Source of the DNA: Chrysaora quinquecirrha
Lineage: Eukaryota; Cnidaria; Scyphozoa; Semaeostomeae; Pelagiidae
Direction: 5' to 3'
NCBI GenBank assembly: GCA_014526335.1
Contig: JACTAT010000021.1
Location: forward strand, 2,737,632-2,801,631
DNA length: 64,000 nucleotides
Shown: positions 1 to 11,500 of the stretch, piece after piece
Layout: the number at the start of each line of letters is the position of its first letter
Position numbering within the stretch: the first letter of the stretch is position 1
Program-made: the position numbers and the translations under genes
The notes under the pieces: model-generated
Told to the model about the DNA's origin: nothing
The model's input: only the letters and a program-made list of their open reading frames with translations
The model's database searches: none

Positions 1-577
1 TATTAGACTTATTGCTTGAGTCGTTAGTTCCCGCTCCTCCACGACACCAACACCCCGCTACAACTAGTAAACCAGTTTGAGCGATCTCATTTTAGTGTTG
101 GCCTCGGTCTCGTGAGCGATTACAGAGGAATCAGGTAATCCACTTTCCTGGCTGATGATATCCCTCAACTGTACTGAATATCCTCCATTGTACTGATGAT
201 ATCCCTCCACCATGCTGATGATATCCTTCAACTGTACGGAATATCCTCCACTGTACTGCATACCCTCAACTGCACTGCACGCATATTACCCGGTGGTGAA
301 CCCCCTGCAAGGCCTCAATGGTGGTACCCACGAAGGTTCATGGTCCGCTATATACATATACGACCCTTAATCCATAGTTCAATAGAATTGGGAAATGAAA
401 AAATCTTGTTGATAAAGTCAACTGAGTTTGAATACTTTAACGTACTTGCACCTGTTTTGGAGAATTAGTAGAAATAATAACTATTATTCTTGATTTTAAT
501 TGGAATTTCAAACAGAATTAAAGCTTATCTAGGCAGATAAGAAATCAAATTTAATTATGCTTGTGATTTTGTCGACA
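1..577. other. intergenic stretch with a short degenerate tandem repeat
   Basis: No coding exon is recognisable. At about 150-290 a loose tandem repeat is visible, built from variants of 'tgatgatatccctcaactgt' alternating with 'gaatatcctccactgtactg'. The first 60 bases resemble a dispersed motif ('agacttattgc') that recurs near 12350-12560. Open reading frames here are short and carry no recognisable motif. Confidence 0.5.
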
Positions 578-958
578 AATTACTATACACGTTTTTTTAT
601 AAGAACACTGAAATCGAAGAATGCCATGCAATGTTCTTAATTTTTCGGATTTGAAGGCTCAAAATGTTCTTAACATGTTCTTAATATTCTTGCTTTTTAG
701 AAAGCTTTTGTTTTTCAAATTAGGTGATATTGCTACGAAAAGGGACGCGCATGTAAAAATGACACATATAGTCACAATGATTCACAGTTCACCTGTTTTC
801 TAGAGATGAGAACAGGACAGCGCCATTTAAGAAAGTAAACTTTAATTTGTTTCTAGCTTCACAAAGCCTTGTAATGTTCTTAGAATGTTCTTAACTTCTC
901 AGCCTCTGAAGCCTTATGTTCTTATATACTTTGTTCTTATAAAAAAAACGTGTACTAC
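578..958. repeat. TIR element (MITE-like) with internal ATGTTCTTA repeats
   Basis: The left end reads 'cacgtttttttataagaac' and the right end is its inverse, 'gttcttataaaaaaaacgtg', giving terminal inverted repeats of about 20-25 bp around a 380-bp body. The interior holds many copies of 'atgttctta'. No transposase frame is present, so this is a non-autonomous element by inference. Confidence 0.6.
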
Positions 959-1639
959 ACATGCATGATGAATTCAGCCTCGTTTTTGAGTTACCATTTC
1001 TGTCTCGGGTTGTCTTGTTCCGTTTAAAAGGCCCAAGCGGTTCTGCGTCATGCGTTATTGAACCATTTTTCATGCGTGATTTCGTGAAACGAGAAATTTT
1101 TGCGCGTGAATGCGTGAATCTAAACTCCTGCGTGTCGCGTGAAATGCTTTGGTACGGATCGTGATTTCGTGATTTACAGTATTGGCGACATAATTGAGTG
1201 GTTGCTTGAATGCAGGAATGCCCTTTTATCCATGAAGCATTGTCAACTAACTATATTTCTGTCATTCTCTCATATAATGAATTAATTAAGTCCCTAAAAT
1301 CTTAACTTTGTGTGTTCCCTGTTATAAACTCTTCGTGGAAAGAATTTTTCAAAGCCAATCCTTTAGATATATGAAGTTAAACATCCTGAATACAGATCCT
1401 GCCCAAAATTTCGGGGAGCAACGCCTGACGTTTTATGCACGTGAAAATGAAGTTTCATCGTGCGTGAATGCGTGAATCGTCGAAAAATTGTGCGTGGTCG
1501 CGTGATTTGCGCCCCCCTTGGGGGGCCTCATTTAAAACCGTGATGTAGACAAAGATTTTTTGATATTTTCAAATGCTAACCAATCGAATCTATGGGCTTA
1601 CACAGTACCAGAATGTTTCGGTTGGATTATTTTTGTGCA
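959..1639. other. intergenic stretch with CGTGAATGCGTGAATC motif repeats
   Basis: Motifs such as 'gcgtgaatgcgtgaatc' occur near 1103-1122 and again near 1462-1478, with related 'cgtgatttcgtg' strings around 1075-1180. The ends look partly inverted, but I could not define an element boundary. No gene is seen. Confidence 0.35.
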
Positions 1640-2110
1640 TTATCATTATGCAGAGTAAATATATTCGAGCTAATCAAGGCTGTTTCTGACACCGTATTAG
1701 ACAGGTTAGTCATCACTTATCATGACAAGCCTTTGATATTTAGTACGGCAACGTTTCAGGGGAGATCCGTCTCCCATCATCGGGCAATGAGAAATGCGGC
1801 TTTTTTCTATTTATTGCAAAGGTTGGATCGAAAGATGTGAATTCAACCGAACCTGCGAGGAAGCTCGGATTTTAGAGCTCTATTTTGGCGCTTATTATTA
1901 TGCATTATTAGCATTATTATTACTGAGATAACACCGGGACAAATGGAAAATGCCAAGCCCCTCTTGTACTTATTTCTGCAGCAAAGTCGGACAAGAGAAG
2001 AGAGACGTTTGACCCAGGCCACGGAAGGGTCACTGAAGGCAACCATAGAAAAGCTTCCTTTACTGTATTTGAACAAAAATACGGCAACGTTAACCATAAT
2101 AAGACAATGA
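1640..2110. repeat. dispersed repeat shared with the flippase intron at 39.7-40.1 kb
   Basis: The strings 'gctgtttctgacaccgtatt' (near 1679-1698) and 'tatttattgcaaaggttgga' (near 1808-1827) recur, the second inverted, inside the intronic element at 39690-40140 and its copy at 54330-54760. It is therefore an interspersed repeat and not a gene; the 60-90 residue frames across it are by-products. Confidence 0.6.
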
Positions 2111-3330
2111 AAGTAATTCTAAAATTGCAAAAATTCATATTCTGAATAAATTGAAATTTTTATTGACTTAGATAAACAAAAAAATAATGATTGTGTTTGA
2201 TGAAAAATTGATTAATTTATGAATAAAACAGGTGCTTCATTCTTGTTTAAGATTTGTTTGAAATATTATCTTCAAAATAAAGTTTAGTTTTATTGAAAGT
2301 AGTTACTGTAGAAAATATTATCAAAATTTCTTTTATTGGTAGCAAGAAACTGATCAAATAGGAATGACTAACCATTTGAAGTTTTAATCCATACCACAGT
2401 TTGTAACATAACACAATGTTATCCCATAAGAACATATGTCAAGTAAGGGGCCATTGTCATGACAAAGAAGCTCTGGGCCTGTGAAATTTATTAAGATGGC
2501 CCTCATATGCAGGGACGGCGAAGCAAAGTGAGGTCTACAGGTGTAGAGGGAGTGGATTAGTGGAAACATTTTTGTGAAAACATGCCTTTTAGAACCTTTA
2601 AAAATGCATGTTACGTTACATGTCCCATGGTTAGTTACTGTTTATGAGATGACCTTTATGGCCTTAGGAAGCCTTTTAGCAAAGAGTAGCCAAAAAGCAC
2701 ACAGTATTCAATTTTTTTCGGAGCCCTTTTGGTCTGGGCCCTTAGTCCTTTAACTAAGGGAGCCTAAACTGTATAGGGCCACTGTAAGTGGCCCTAGTAT
2801 CTGGTATGTTACAAGCAAAGTATGTCATAAGCACGACAGTTTTCAAGGAGGTCTCAATGTGCAAGAGCCATTTTCTATTTTTCTATCCTTTGCTTAGCCT
2901 ATTGTATTGTAAAACTTGGATGTGCAATTGCCTACTCTGCAGTGTTGCCAGCGTTCTAATCAGATGCAATTCTGTCCTGCCCAAACTCTGACTTACATTT
3001 AAGATAAATCTGCTACAAGATTCTTTTTGAGTAATGCCTGATAATGAGTCATAGCAGAACAGGTTGGAAAACGTGTTCCCACTCACAATGAGGCTCCCAC
3101 CTCTCCTGTTGTTTGACCTATTGTCATGTTAATTAGTTTATTGTTTTCCCAATCTGCTTGCACTGACAGGTCGGCTGAAACATGTTTTGCAACCTAGATA
3201 GCAGAAAAGGTTGCAAAATACCTTCTGCATTGTAAAGCAAAAATTCTTCAAAAACATTCTAAAGTCTTACATAATCTCCAATTTCTGCTGCTAGGAGTAC
3301 CTATTTGGGCAATGACCATTGACCAATTTT
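2111..3330. other. intergenic, no gene recognised
   Basis: Both strands were scanned for exons of recognisable families and none was found. A small hairpin pair ('gggcccttagtcctttaactaagggagcc', read only in outline at about 2737-2765, and 'agggccactgtaagtggccct' in outline at 2777-2797) is the only structure noticed. Confidence 0.4.
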
Positions 3331-3578
3331 AAGCCCTGTTTAAACTACCAAATTCTAAGTAGGATTTGACCCGGGTTAAAGTTAACCCGGGTTGAAATTT
3401 TGTAGTGTAAACGCAACTTACCCAGGTTCAACCTGGACAAAGTAACCCATGTCTGATGAAGGGTTACTTTAACCCAGTTTGAACCCGGGTTTGAACATTT
3501 ACACTACAAAAATTTCAACTTGGGTTAACTTTAGCCAGGGTTGAAGCCTAGTGAAATTTCATGGTGTAAACAGGGCTT
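3331..3578. repeat. palindromic TIR element with CCCGGGTTAA motifs
   Basis: The element starts 'aagccctgtttaaacta' and ends with the inverse, 'tggtgtaaacagggctt'. The interior is itself largely palindromic, with 'acccgggtt' and 'aacccgggtt' strings and 'gtagtgtaaa' mirrored by 'tttacactac'. It is about 250 bp, has no coding capacity and fits a foldback-type MITE. Confidence 0.75.
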
Positions 3579-4060
3579 TAGCATACTCAAAAGTCTAGAT
3601 GAAACCCATTAAATGCCATTGAATAGAAGACAAACCAGTAATTGTTGTTAAACAACTTTATGGTTGTAGCTTTCCTTGCTATTTGGTCTATAATATACCT
3701 AATTGAATTCTCAGGGAAAGGGAACATTTATAGAAATATCTATTCAGACAAAGATGCCCAAAATGTACTGAAAAGCAACATTTGCCTATGAAACAAAGTG
3801 AGAGAGAGGAAATAGTAATCCGACACCCACTAAAAGCTAGTTTTTTGGAGTTTTAGGGTAGGATAAACGACGCACAGCCTAAGCCAGCGCCAGCCCAGCT
3901 CTCTTCCTTGCCAAATTCCCCCATCTAAATTTCTAAAATTGACTCATAGTTTAAAAATGCGTGGAAAAGTTTTTGTGATTCAAGAAGAGTATGCAAAAGA
4001 CGAGGGAGGGGAGTCTAGCAAAGCGTCTTGCCTGAACGTATTTGTTTGCTGCAGTCTTAC

Positions 4061-4142
4061 CTTCCACTTGACTCCCTCCACCGAAAACAAACCCAACAGC
4101 GGAGGAAACAATGCCTCGAGCAAAATTGAGGATAGATGACAT
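4061..4142 (-). CDS. possible first coding exon of an unidentified gene
   Basis: Reading leftwards from an ATG at 4142-4140, 27 codons run into a textbook splice donor (exon ...GGAAG followed by gtaagactg) at 4060. The peptide starts MSSILNFARGIVSSAVGFVF and continues into a glycine-rich GGG stretch, a short hydrophobic/amphipathic start. I do not recognise the family. No second exon could be identified between 1 and 4060, so the rest of the gene would have to follow a long intron or lie outside the window. It could also be a chance frame with a chance donor. Divergent orientation to IQGAP would place its promoter in 4143-4500. Confidence 0.3.
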
Positions 4143-5290
4143 ATTGTCCAGATAAACAAACGCTCAGCTCTTCTTGATTCAGTGTCCTTACAGTCTTTAA
4201 GTCTTAGGCCTCGCGAGCGAACATCTTTTGAACATCAGCCATTGAAACGCCTTCGTTTTTGTGCCGAATATGTGTTGTTGTTGTGTTGCTAAAACAAAAA
4301 AATTCCTCCTCCTCACTCTTAACCGCATTTCCGAAAGGGTCCACAACGCCAAAACGCCAAAAGATGGTCCAGATGGGGGGTGTCAACAAAACAGTTAACT
4401 TCAAAAAAGTTTATCATATTATAACAGTTAGCGTTGACAATTTTAGCCGCAAAACAACTGACAGCAAAATTATTGGTTGTGCAGCTATTGATATTGGGGT
4501 ACCAAAAATCTTACACAATTGATTCAGTGTGTGAGTCGGAAGCTGTCGGGATATCCAAGCATAAGCATATGGTATGGGGGCCGGATAGTCTCACCACCTT
4601 GATTCACGGGAGAATAGCGATTTCCTGTAATGGGAACCACCGTAAGATGCGACGCCTCAGCCATATTGTCTCGGCAATGTGAATGCAAGTGGGGAGCATT
4701 CATCTCCAGCACTCAGCAATGTTTTTGCAGTATTTGGCGTAATATGCACAACTAAAACGAACTGGTCTTGCAAATCACGTTCTTCTCCCTAACAAAAAGT
4801 TTTTTTTCTGTGTCGATCTCAGGTTGCTATCGAAATCTTGGACTTCGTGTTTCGCCGATTTCTTCGCCCCATATTCTTTCTAACGTTTCAAGTTTTAATC
4901 ATGTGGTAAAAAAAATAGATCTTCACATGCACGCAAAAAGCGAGACTCATGCCATAACGCGTTGAAAAACCAATTTTCGTGTCATCACGAGCAAAAAATG
5001 CCTTATAACGAATCACGCCAAAACGCTTGGGGGCCACTTTTAGGGGCATATCCACGACGCAACAAATGATAACGGATAACTCTCCACAATATTTTAAAAT
5101 CGAATAAGAGACTGGTATCCCACTTGAAGAAGACTTATCATGGTCTTGCTTGGTCTTATTTTCTCATTTCGATAGTCAATGTGCGTCAACTCTCTACAAA
5201 ATTAGTTCCCTAACGCGGATATTATTTCAGAATCGAATACTATACATGTATCCCACTTGAAGAAGACTTATAATGGCCTTGCTTGAGTTT
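4143..5290. other. intergenic, no gene recognised
   Basis: No conserved protein segment is visible on either strand. If 4061-4142 is a real first exon, its promoter would lie here. The direct repeat 'tatcccacttgaagaagact' occurs near 5116 and again near 5248, each followed by 'tta(t)catggtcttgcttg'-like sequence; the function is unknown. Confidence 0.35.
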
Positions 5291-6295
5291 AACGAAACCA
5301 GGGTTCATCGAACTCCAAAATCCGATTCGATAAACCTGGTTTATCAAACTCCGACAATCCGATTGGATAAACCTGGTTTATCAAATTCTGAAAATCCGAT
5401 TCGATAAACCTGGTTTATCAAACTCTGACAATCCGCTTCGATAAACCTGGTTTGTCAAACTCTGAAAATCCGATTCGATAGACCTGGTTTATCAAACTCC
5501 GAAAATCCGATTCGATAAACCTGGTTTATCAAACTCTGAAATTCCGTTTCGATAAACCTGGTATATCAAACTCTGAAAATCCGATTCGATAAACCTGGTT
5601 TATCAAACTCTGAAAATCCGATTCGATAAACCTGGTTTATCAAACTCTGAAAATCCGATTCGATAAACCTGGTTTATCAAACTCTGAAAATCCGTTTCGA
5701 CAAACCTGGCTTATCAAACTCCGACAATCCGATTGGATAAACCTGGTTTATCAAACTCCGAAAATCCGATTCGATAAACCTGGTTTATCAAACTCCGAAA
5801 ATCAGATTCGATAAACCTGGTTTATCAAACTCCGAAAATCAATTCGATAAACCTGGTTTATCAAACTCCGAAAATCAGATTCGATAAACCTGGTTTATCA
5901 AACTCCGAAAATCCGATTCGATAAACCTGGTTTATCAAACTCCGAAAATCAGATTCGATAAACCTGGTTTATCAAACTCCGAAAATCCAATTCGATAAAC
6001 CTGGTTTATCAAACTCCGAAAATCCGATTCGATAAACCTGGTTTATCAAACTCCGAAAATCCGATTCGAACTCCGAAAATCCGATTCGATAAACCTGGTT
6101 TATCAAACTCCGAAAATCAGATTCGATAAACCTGGTTTATCAAACTCCGAAAATCCAATTCGATAAACCTGGTTTATGAAAATCCGCTTCGATAAACCTG
6201 GTTCATCAAACTCTGAAAATCCGTTTCCATAAACCTGGCTTATCAAACTCTGAAAATCCGATTCGATAAACCTGGTTTATCAAACTCTGAAAATC
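5291..6295. repeat. 37-bp palindromic minisatellite, about 27 units
   Basis: The units are about 37 bp and centre on 'GATAAACCTGGTTTATC', a perfect inverted repeat with 8-base arms around one T, followed by 'aaactc(t/c)gaaaatccgatt'. Units with 'ctctg' dominate the first half and 'ctccg' the second. A few units are truncated (around 6066 and 6175). There is no unique spacer between units, so it is not a CRISPR array. Confidence 0.95.
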
Positions 6296-6883
6296 TCTCA
6301 CAACCCTTTCGCCTCGGTTTTATTCGCCGTACAAGCCAAGCCCCCCCCCTGAATCAGTCAATTGTTTTATGGAAAATTTAATGACCTATATTTACTTAAC
6401 TTTGAAGAAAATATCAAATATCATTACACAAAAGGAAAACATCAAGGAAATGTCTCAAGGAAACGAATTCAAACTTTCAATGTGAATAAAAGGCTTTATT
6501 ATGTAGCGTAGCAAGATAAAGTGTTCGTGAAATTTCAGATGGACGTTTGAGTATTAGAAATTTCGGTTTCAAACGTTTCAAATTTGTAGAAATGGAGCAT
6601 CATCGTACAGTTGTGGCAGGTTTGTCTTTTTGTCTATAAAAATAATTTAACATTTCGAAAATTGTCCCGTTCTCGTGGCACTACATACTTCTTACCGCCA
6701 ATGCCTAGTGCCAAATCGAAAACAGTATTGAAAAATAGAAGCATTTATAGAAATAGAGGTTACTATAGAGTTTTCTGAATCCTTATGATAACGATTGTAG
6801 AGTCAAATAAACCAATAAACCACGAAGTGAATAAGGAAAAAGCATTGTGGGATGTTGTCGATAACTAGCTCATTGAACTGAAC
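6296..6883. other. intergenic, nothing recognised
   Basis: AT-rich sequence without an exon of a known family, RNA gene or clear repeat. Confidence 0.4.
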
Positions 6884-7035
6884 TAGCTAGGCCGAGGGGT
6901 ATTTCACTCTGCAAAAAGGCGTACGAGATTTCCATTAGAACAAAAGGACTTTCAAGGGATTTCCGTGAAAACAATAGGACTTCCAGCAAAGGTTTACGAG
7001 CCTTTCTAGGAGTGAATTGCCCCTCGAGCTAGGCC
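6884..7035. repeat. short inverted-repeat element
   Basis: The left end 'ctaggccgaggggtatttca' is matched in inverse at the right by 'gaattgcccctcgagctagg'. The 150-bp body has no coding capacity and looks like a degenerate MITE. Confidence 0.5.
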
Positions 7036-7212
7036 ATGTCTATTCGAAAGTTCTGTAAACGTATACAGTAGTGAAGCAGTAACTAAAAGTTCTTTCGGCA
7101 AACTTAGAAATGCTCCAAGTTCCTCCCTTTTCAGAAAAAGTTTCTTATAAATGAGTCTACAGACATAATCTTTGAATAACTGCCTTTTAGCCTTCAGAAA
7201 GTATAGGGGTGC

Positions 7213-7315
7213 GCTCTTTTTAGCCTGCGCACAGCCTCAAAACTTTCCTCAGGTCAACTTTCCTACACTTGACCTTAGGAAAGTTTTGAGGCTGTGCGCA
7301 GGCTAGCTCTTTTAG
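7213..7315. repeat. near-perfect hairpin with flanking direct repeats
   Basis: The arm at 7222-7257 (starting 'agcctgcgcacagcctcaaa') is the inverse of 7269-7304 with one mismatch in 36 positions and an 11-nt loop. 'gctctttt' occurs just outside both ends, as expected for a target-site duplication. No frame is present. Confidence 0.85.
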
Positions 7316-7377
7316 GACTTCATCTCTTCTGAACTCCCGTCCGAGGTTAAAGTTAAAGGAGGGGGGCGTTGGGGGTA

Positions 7378-7649
7378 TCAAAACCCGAAAACCCGGAAGA
7401 AAATTGGGACAAACCCGAAAACCCGGATGACCTTAGTTTCGACAACTATTTTTAGAAGTTTACACATTGACATCCTTTGTCAGGTTGAAAACCCGAAAAC
7501 CCGCACATTTCTATTACCATATCCGAAACCCGGGCTAGAAAAATGGCAAAACTCGTTGCCCGTTAAATATGCTTGACCCGAAAACCCGCACGATTTTTTG
7601 GAAAAATCCGAAAACCCGAGGACGAAATCGGCCAAACCCGCAACCCGTG
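7378..7649. repeat. CCCGAAAACCCG-rich repeat
   Basis: 'aacccgaaaacccg' occurs repeatedly (near 7381, 7412, 7490, 7577 and 7606) with degenerate copies between. Spacing is irregular, so it is not a simple tandem array. Confidence 0.6.
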
Positions 7650-8306
7650 AAATCACAAAGCCTCCCTCTTAAAGGTTAAAGTGAAAAGGAAGGGAAATTG
7701 AAGCTATTTTCTTAGTGACCAATGCAGATGGATGTTTAAGGGGGTTACAACATTTCCTACAACGTTTTGTGCGCATATTTTTCAGATTGATATTGTAGTA
7801 GATTGATTTTCTCATGTCCCCATGTTCCCTGGAACCCCCAAAAGATCCGGAATGCGTAGTCACCCAAAGTGCTAACGCCAATCGTACTAACTTTGGGCCA
7901 ATACATAAGGAGAAACTTCCCGCCCGCCAGTGCCAAGTGCCACACCCCCACACCTCTGAGAAAAAACCCCGTGAATCCAGCTTATATGTATGCAGAAATA
8001 AAAGAATACCATAACAAAAAATAAAGAATTGTTATTGGCAGTAAATATCAAATTAATGAGTTTTGATAGATGCTAGTCATGAAAATAAATAATATGGATG
8101 AAAAAATTAGAATACCAGGAATATCGAATAAATGACGTCATGGCAGGCGTGTTAAAATTGACGAACAGGACGGGGCGCCATTTGCACGAGTGAGAGCAGA
8201 GATAAGAGGAAGAAGGGCCACTGTAAATAATATGTCTCTCTTCTGCGAAAAATCTTAAATAATCGGAGAATCTGAAATAAATCGAATTTGAATTTGCTTT
8301 ATCAAG
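7650..8306 (+). promoter_or_regulatory. IQGAP upstream region and presumed 5' UTR
   Basis: This is the sequence between the last upstream repeat and the IQGAP start codon. No TATA box in an obvious position or other definite promoter signal could be picked out. The GC-richer patch near 8160-8220 ('ggacggggcgccatttgcac') is the likeliest promoter/5' UTR area by position alone. Confidence 0.3.
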
Positions 8307-8572
8307 ATGAGTAATGTCCCAGCACCAACGATGAGCGGCCAACAGCAGAAGAAACACAATGTTGGAGGTGGGCTCGCCAAAAAATAGGCCTAAATTGATC
8401 AGCATGTACACTAATTTAGTTTTGATCTTTTAGTCATCTGGGACTTTATCTAATCGGATTTTGCTTTTTCAGAAACGGAAACATGGGAAAGGCTTTCAGC
8501 AGAAGAAATGGACGAAAGAAGAAAAGAACAAGTCGCTTATGAGTATCTTTGTCATCTCGAGGAAGCAAAATT
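8307..8572 (+). CDS. IQGAP: IQGAP exons 1-2: N-terminal tail and start of the CH domain
   Basis: Exon 1 (8307-8367) opens with MSNVPAPTMSGQQQ; this ATG is chosen because the frame joins in phase to exon 2 across the donor at 8368. A downstream in-frame ATG (codon 9) could also serve. Exon 2 (8473-8572) encodes ETETWERLSAEEMDERRKEQ and then AYEYLCHLEEAK, the very conserved IQGAP segment leading into the CH domain. Both donors and acceptors are canonical. Confidence 0.9.
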
Positions 8573-11500
8573 GTAAGTGGATTTCGTCTTAGAAATTTTT
8601 ATATCATAATTATGACGATTATCATGTCTCGCCAGTGATCGATCTTGACTTTGTGCCTTATTCTTTATCAAAAACAACTTTATGATCAGAACAAACACTT
8701 ATTATTTCAATTTTTTGTTTCAAGATGGCTCGAGGCTTGTTTGAAAGAAGAATTGCCTGCAACCACAGAGTTGGAGGAAAGTTTCACGAACGGTGTCACC
8801 TTGGCCAAACTGGCGAATTTTTTCGCTCCCAAAGTTGCACCTTTGAGAAAAATATACGATAAAGACCTCAAACGTTATAACGTAAGTTTCTCAGTTTTTT
8901 AGACCTCTGTTAGTTTGCTTGGATTATAGGCAATCAGGTTTTTTGTTTAGAGATTAAAAGCATTAGCACCGACTTTGTTTTAATAAAAAGAACATGGACA
9001 AGCATATGAACAGTTATCAGACACTCAGATCCTTCGAAAACACAACTGTGGTATTTAATTTTCATCAACATCATCACAAATTGAAAATTGATAATAACAT
9101 CACATCATTACACCATCAAGACCTATCACTTCTAATAATTTCAATTTCAGCTTCCTATATATGTCTGCTTGACTTTATTTTCATGACAAAAACCACTCAT
9201 CAATTCATTAGGTCATTTAATGAAAGTGTTAATCCACATTGAAACAAAGGTATCAATATTTTAATAGATTTTTCAGAATTTTTATTATTTTTCAGGAAAA
9301 AGGCCTGCATTTCAAGCATACCGATAACATAAACTATTTGCTTAGAGCTATGGAGAAAATTGGCCTTCCACAGGTACAAGCTAATGTTTCTCAAAGTTTT
9401 TAAGTTTTAAATTTTCCACGCAAACAGGTGTTAAAATTTATTGGTATATGCAGTTTCTGAAGGGTTTTTCTGGGTTTTGCTACCAAAGACCCCACCCACC
9501 CAAAATTTTTTTCTCTCCAATGCATTCATCTGTCCGAAACCCCTGTCCAGAGGAGAAATCCCTCCCACAAAACATGCCAAACATTGTGCAAAATAGTTGG
9601 GAAGAAAACACCACTACGTAAAACCACTCTATATGATGGGTCAGTTTGATGTTTACAGCAAAGAAAAATATAAGTAAATGCGAGCAAGAAACATAAATTT
9701 TTGAGAAGTAGAAAACAGACCAAAAATTTCAATATTTTGTTCTTATATTGTGCAAAATCCCTGCCTATATACCCATGAAGTAAAAATCCTCAAAACTCAA
9801 CAGGTCCAATAAATTGGTGCCTTTTTATGGAGTGACACACCCTCAGTTTGCTTTGTTTTTGTCTGTAAGCTTTGTCTTGATATTTGCTCTCAATAACCTC
9901 TAAGTTTGTTTTGGGTTAATATCTTCAAAAATATTTCTCTGAAACTGATATTATCTATGAGAAATGAGATCCTTCAGCATTGTTTATTTAAGGGCAAGGG
10001 CTAAGTCCACTTTGCACATGTTAAATATGATGACAAAGTTTTTTCAAGTTTTTTGCCTGTGAGAAACTGAAAACACCCAGCTTGATTGAGTTGCTTTCCC
10101 ACAGATAAGAAAGGAAAACCCAAGTTTATCACTACATGATTTGATATCCTTGTTATGATATAAAGCTTGTTAGGGATGCAAGGAGCCACTCTGTTTCACC
10201 TGTGGTAAAGTAAGGAATCATTGTTCAAGCTGTTTTTGCTGTGTCTCAGTGGAGGCCACTACATGATACACTGTTATCATATACCATATTTGGTTTAGAT
10301 TTCTCATGGAGCCTGTCATCACCTATTAAAAATACAGGGAGAAATTTGATAGCAAAGGATATTTGATTTGAGGAGAGTACAGAATGATCTCTTGTGGGCA
10401 TGAATTTTTTAAGCTGCCATGTACAGTACTTTTTTGCAGTGATTTGAGTCTTTTCCAAAAATTAGCAGCCAAGAAGTTTTGTAAATTTAAATGCATCTCT
10501 AAAAAACAGACATCCTCCACAAACTGGTTTCTTCAAGTGCCTTCCACAATTAAGGCAGGGGTCTGTGTTTCAAGCTTTGCCCTTAACCACACCCCTTAAT
10601 TGTTTTTCTTGGGGGAAAGCAAAATTTCCTTCATAGCAGAGAAAAAGCTTTTTGAAGCCCTCTGCAAAACATGAAAGATTATGAGAGGCTGTATTATTGT
10701 TAGGTTTTGTTGTGTGGCACCATATCAACAGTTTTAAGATAAAATTTTCAAGCATGACTCACAATAGATGATTTGAAACTGGTAATTTATACACACAGTA
10801 GTCAATAGAGATAATTTTTTCTGTTATATGTGGTTTATTTGATTTTCATTGCTTTGCTTTGCTTTGGTTTTGCTAAGCCAATATGCTGTTTTGTGGTTAG
10901 ATTCATTCAGATAGTTCCCATAATTTCAAACATCCTTTTAAAGAGCTGGTAGTTTAAAACTGTTGTTAAAGTTGAGAAAGGGTGCTGGCTCAAAAGGAAC
11001 TTAAGGGTGTGCTCATTAGAGAAGGGGATGCTCATTAGAGAAAGAAGTGCTTGTTAGAGAATTGGGTGCTCATTAGAGAAAGAGGAGGTTCATTAGAGAA
11101 GGAGGTACTCCATAGAGAAATGGGTTCTCATGAGAGAAGGAGTGCTCATTTGAGAAGGGGTGGCTCATTAGAGAAAAAGGTGCTCATTAGAGAAAGGGGT
11201 ACTCATGAGAAAAGGGGTGCTCATTAGAGAACAGAAAGCTCATTAGAGAACGGAAAGCTTGTTAGAGAAGGGAAGGCTCATTAGAGAAGGAGGTGCTCAT
11301 TAGAGAAAGGGGTGCTCATGAGCGAAGGGGTGCTCATAAGAGAAAGGGGTGCCCTTTAGAGAAGGGAAGGCTTGTCAGAGAAGGGAGTGCACATTAGAGA
11401 AAGGCGTACTCATGAGAGAAGAGGTGCTCATTACTTGACAAGGAGGCGCTCGTTTGAGAAGGGAGTGCTCTTTAGAGAAGGGAAAATGCATTAGAGAAGG

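Noticed and set aside
5291..6295. CRISPR array
   Set aside because: Regular palindromic repeats, but units are contiguous with no unique spacers, and the surrounding genes are animal genes with introns.
8073..8411. 112-residue - strand frame over the IQGAP start
   Set aside because: Antisense to IQGAP exon 1 and its upstream region, no similarity recognised.
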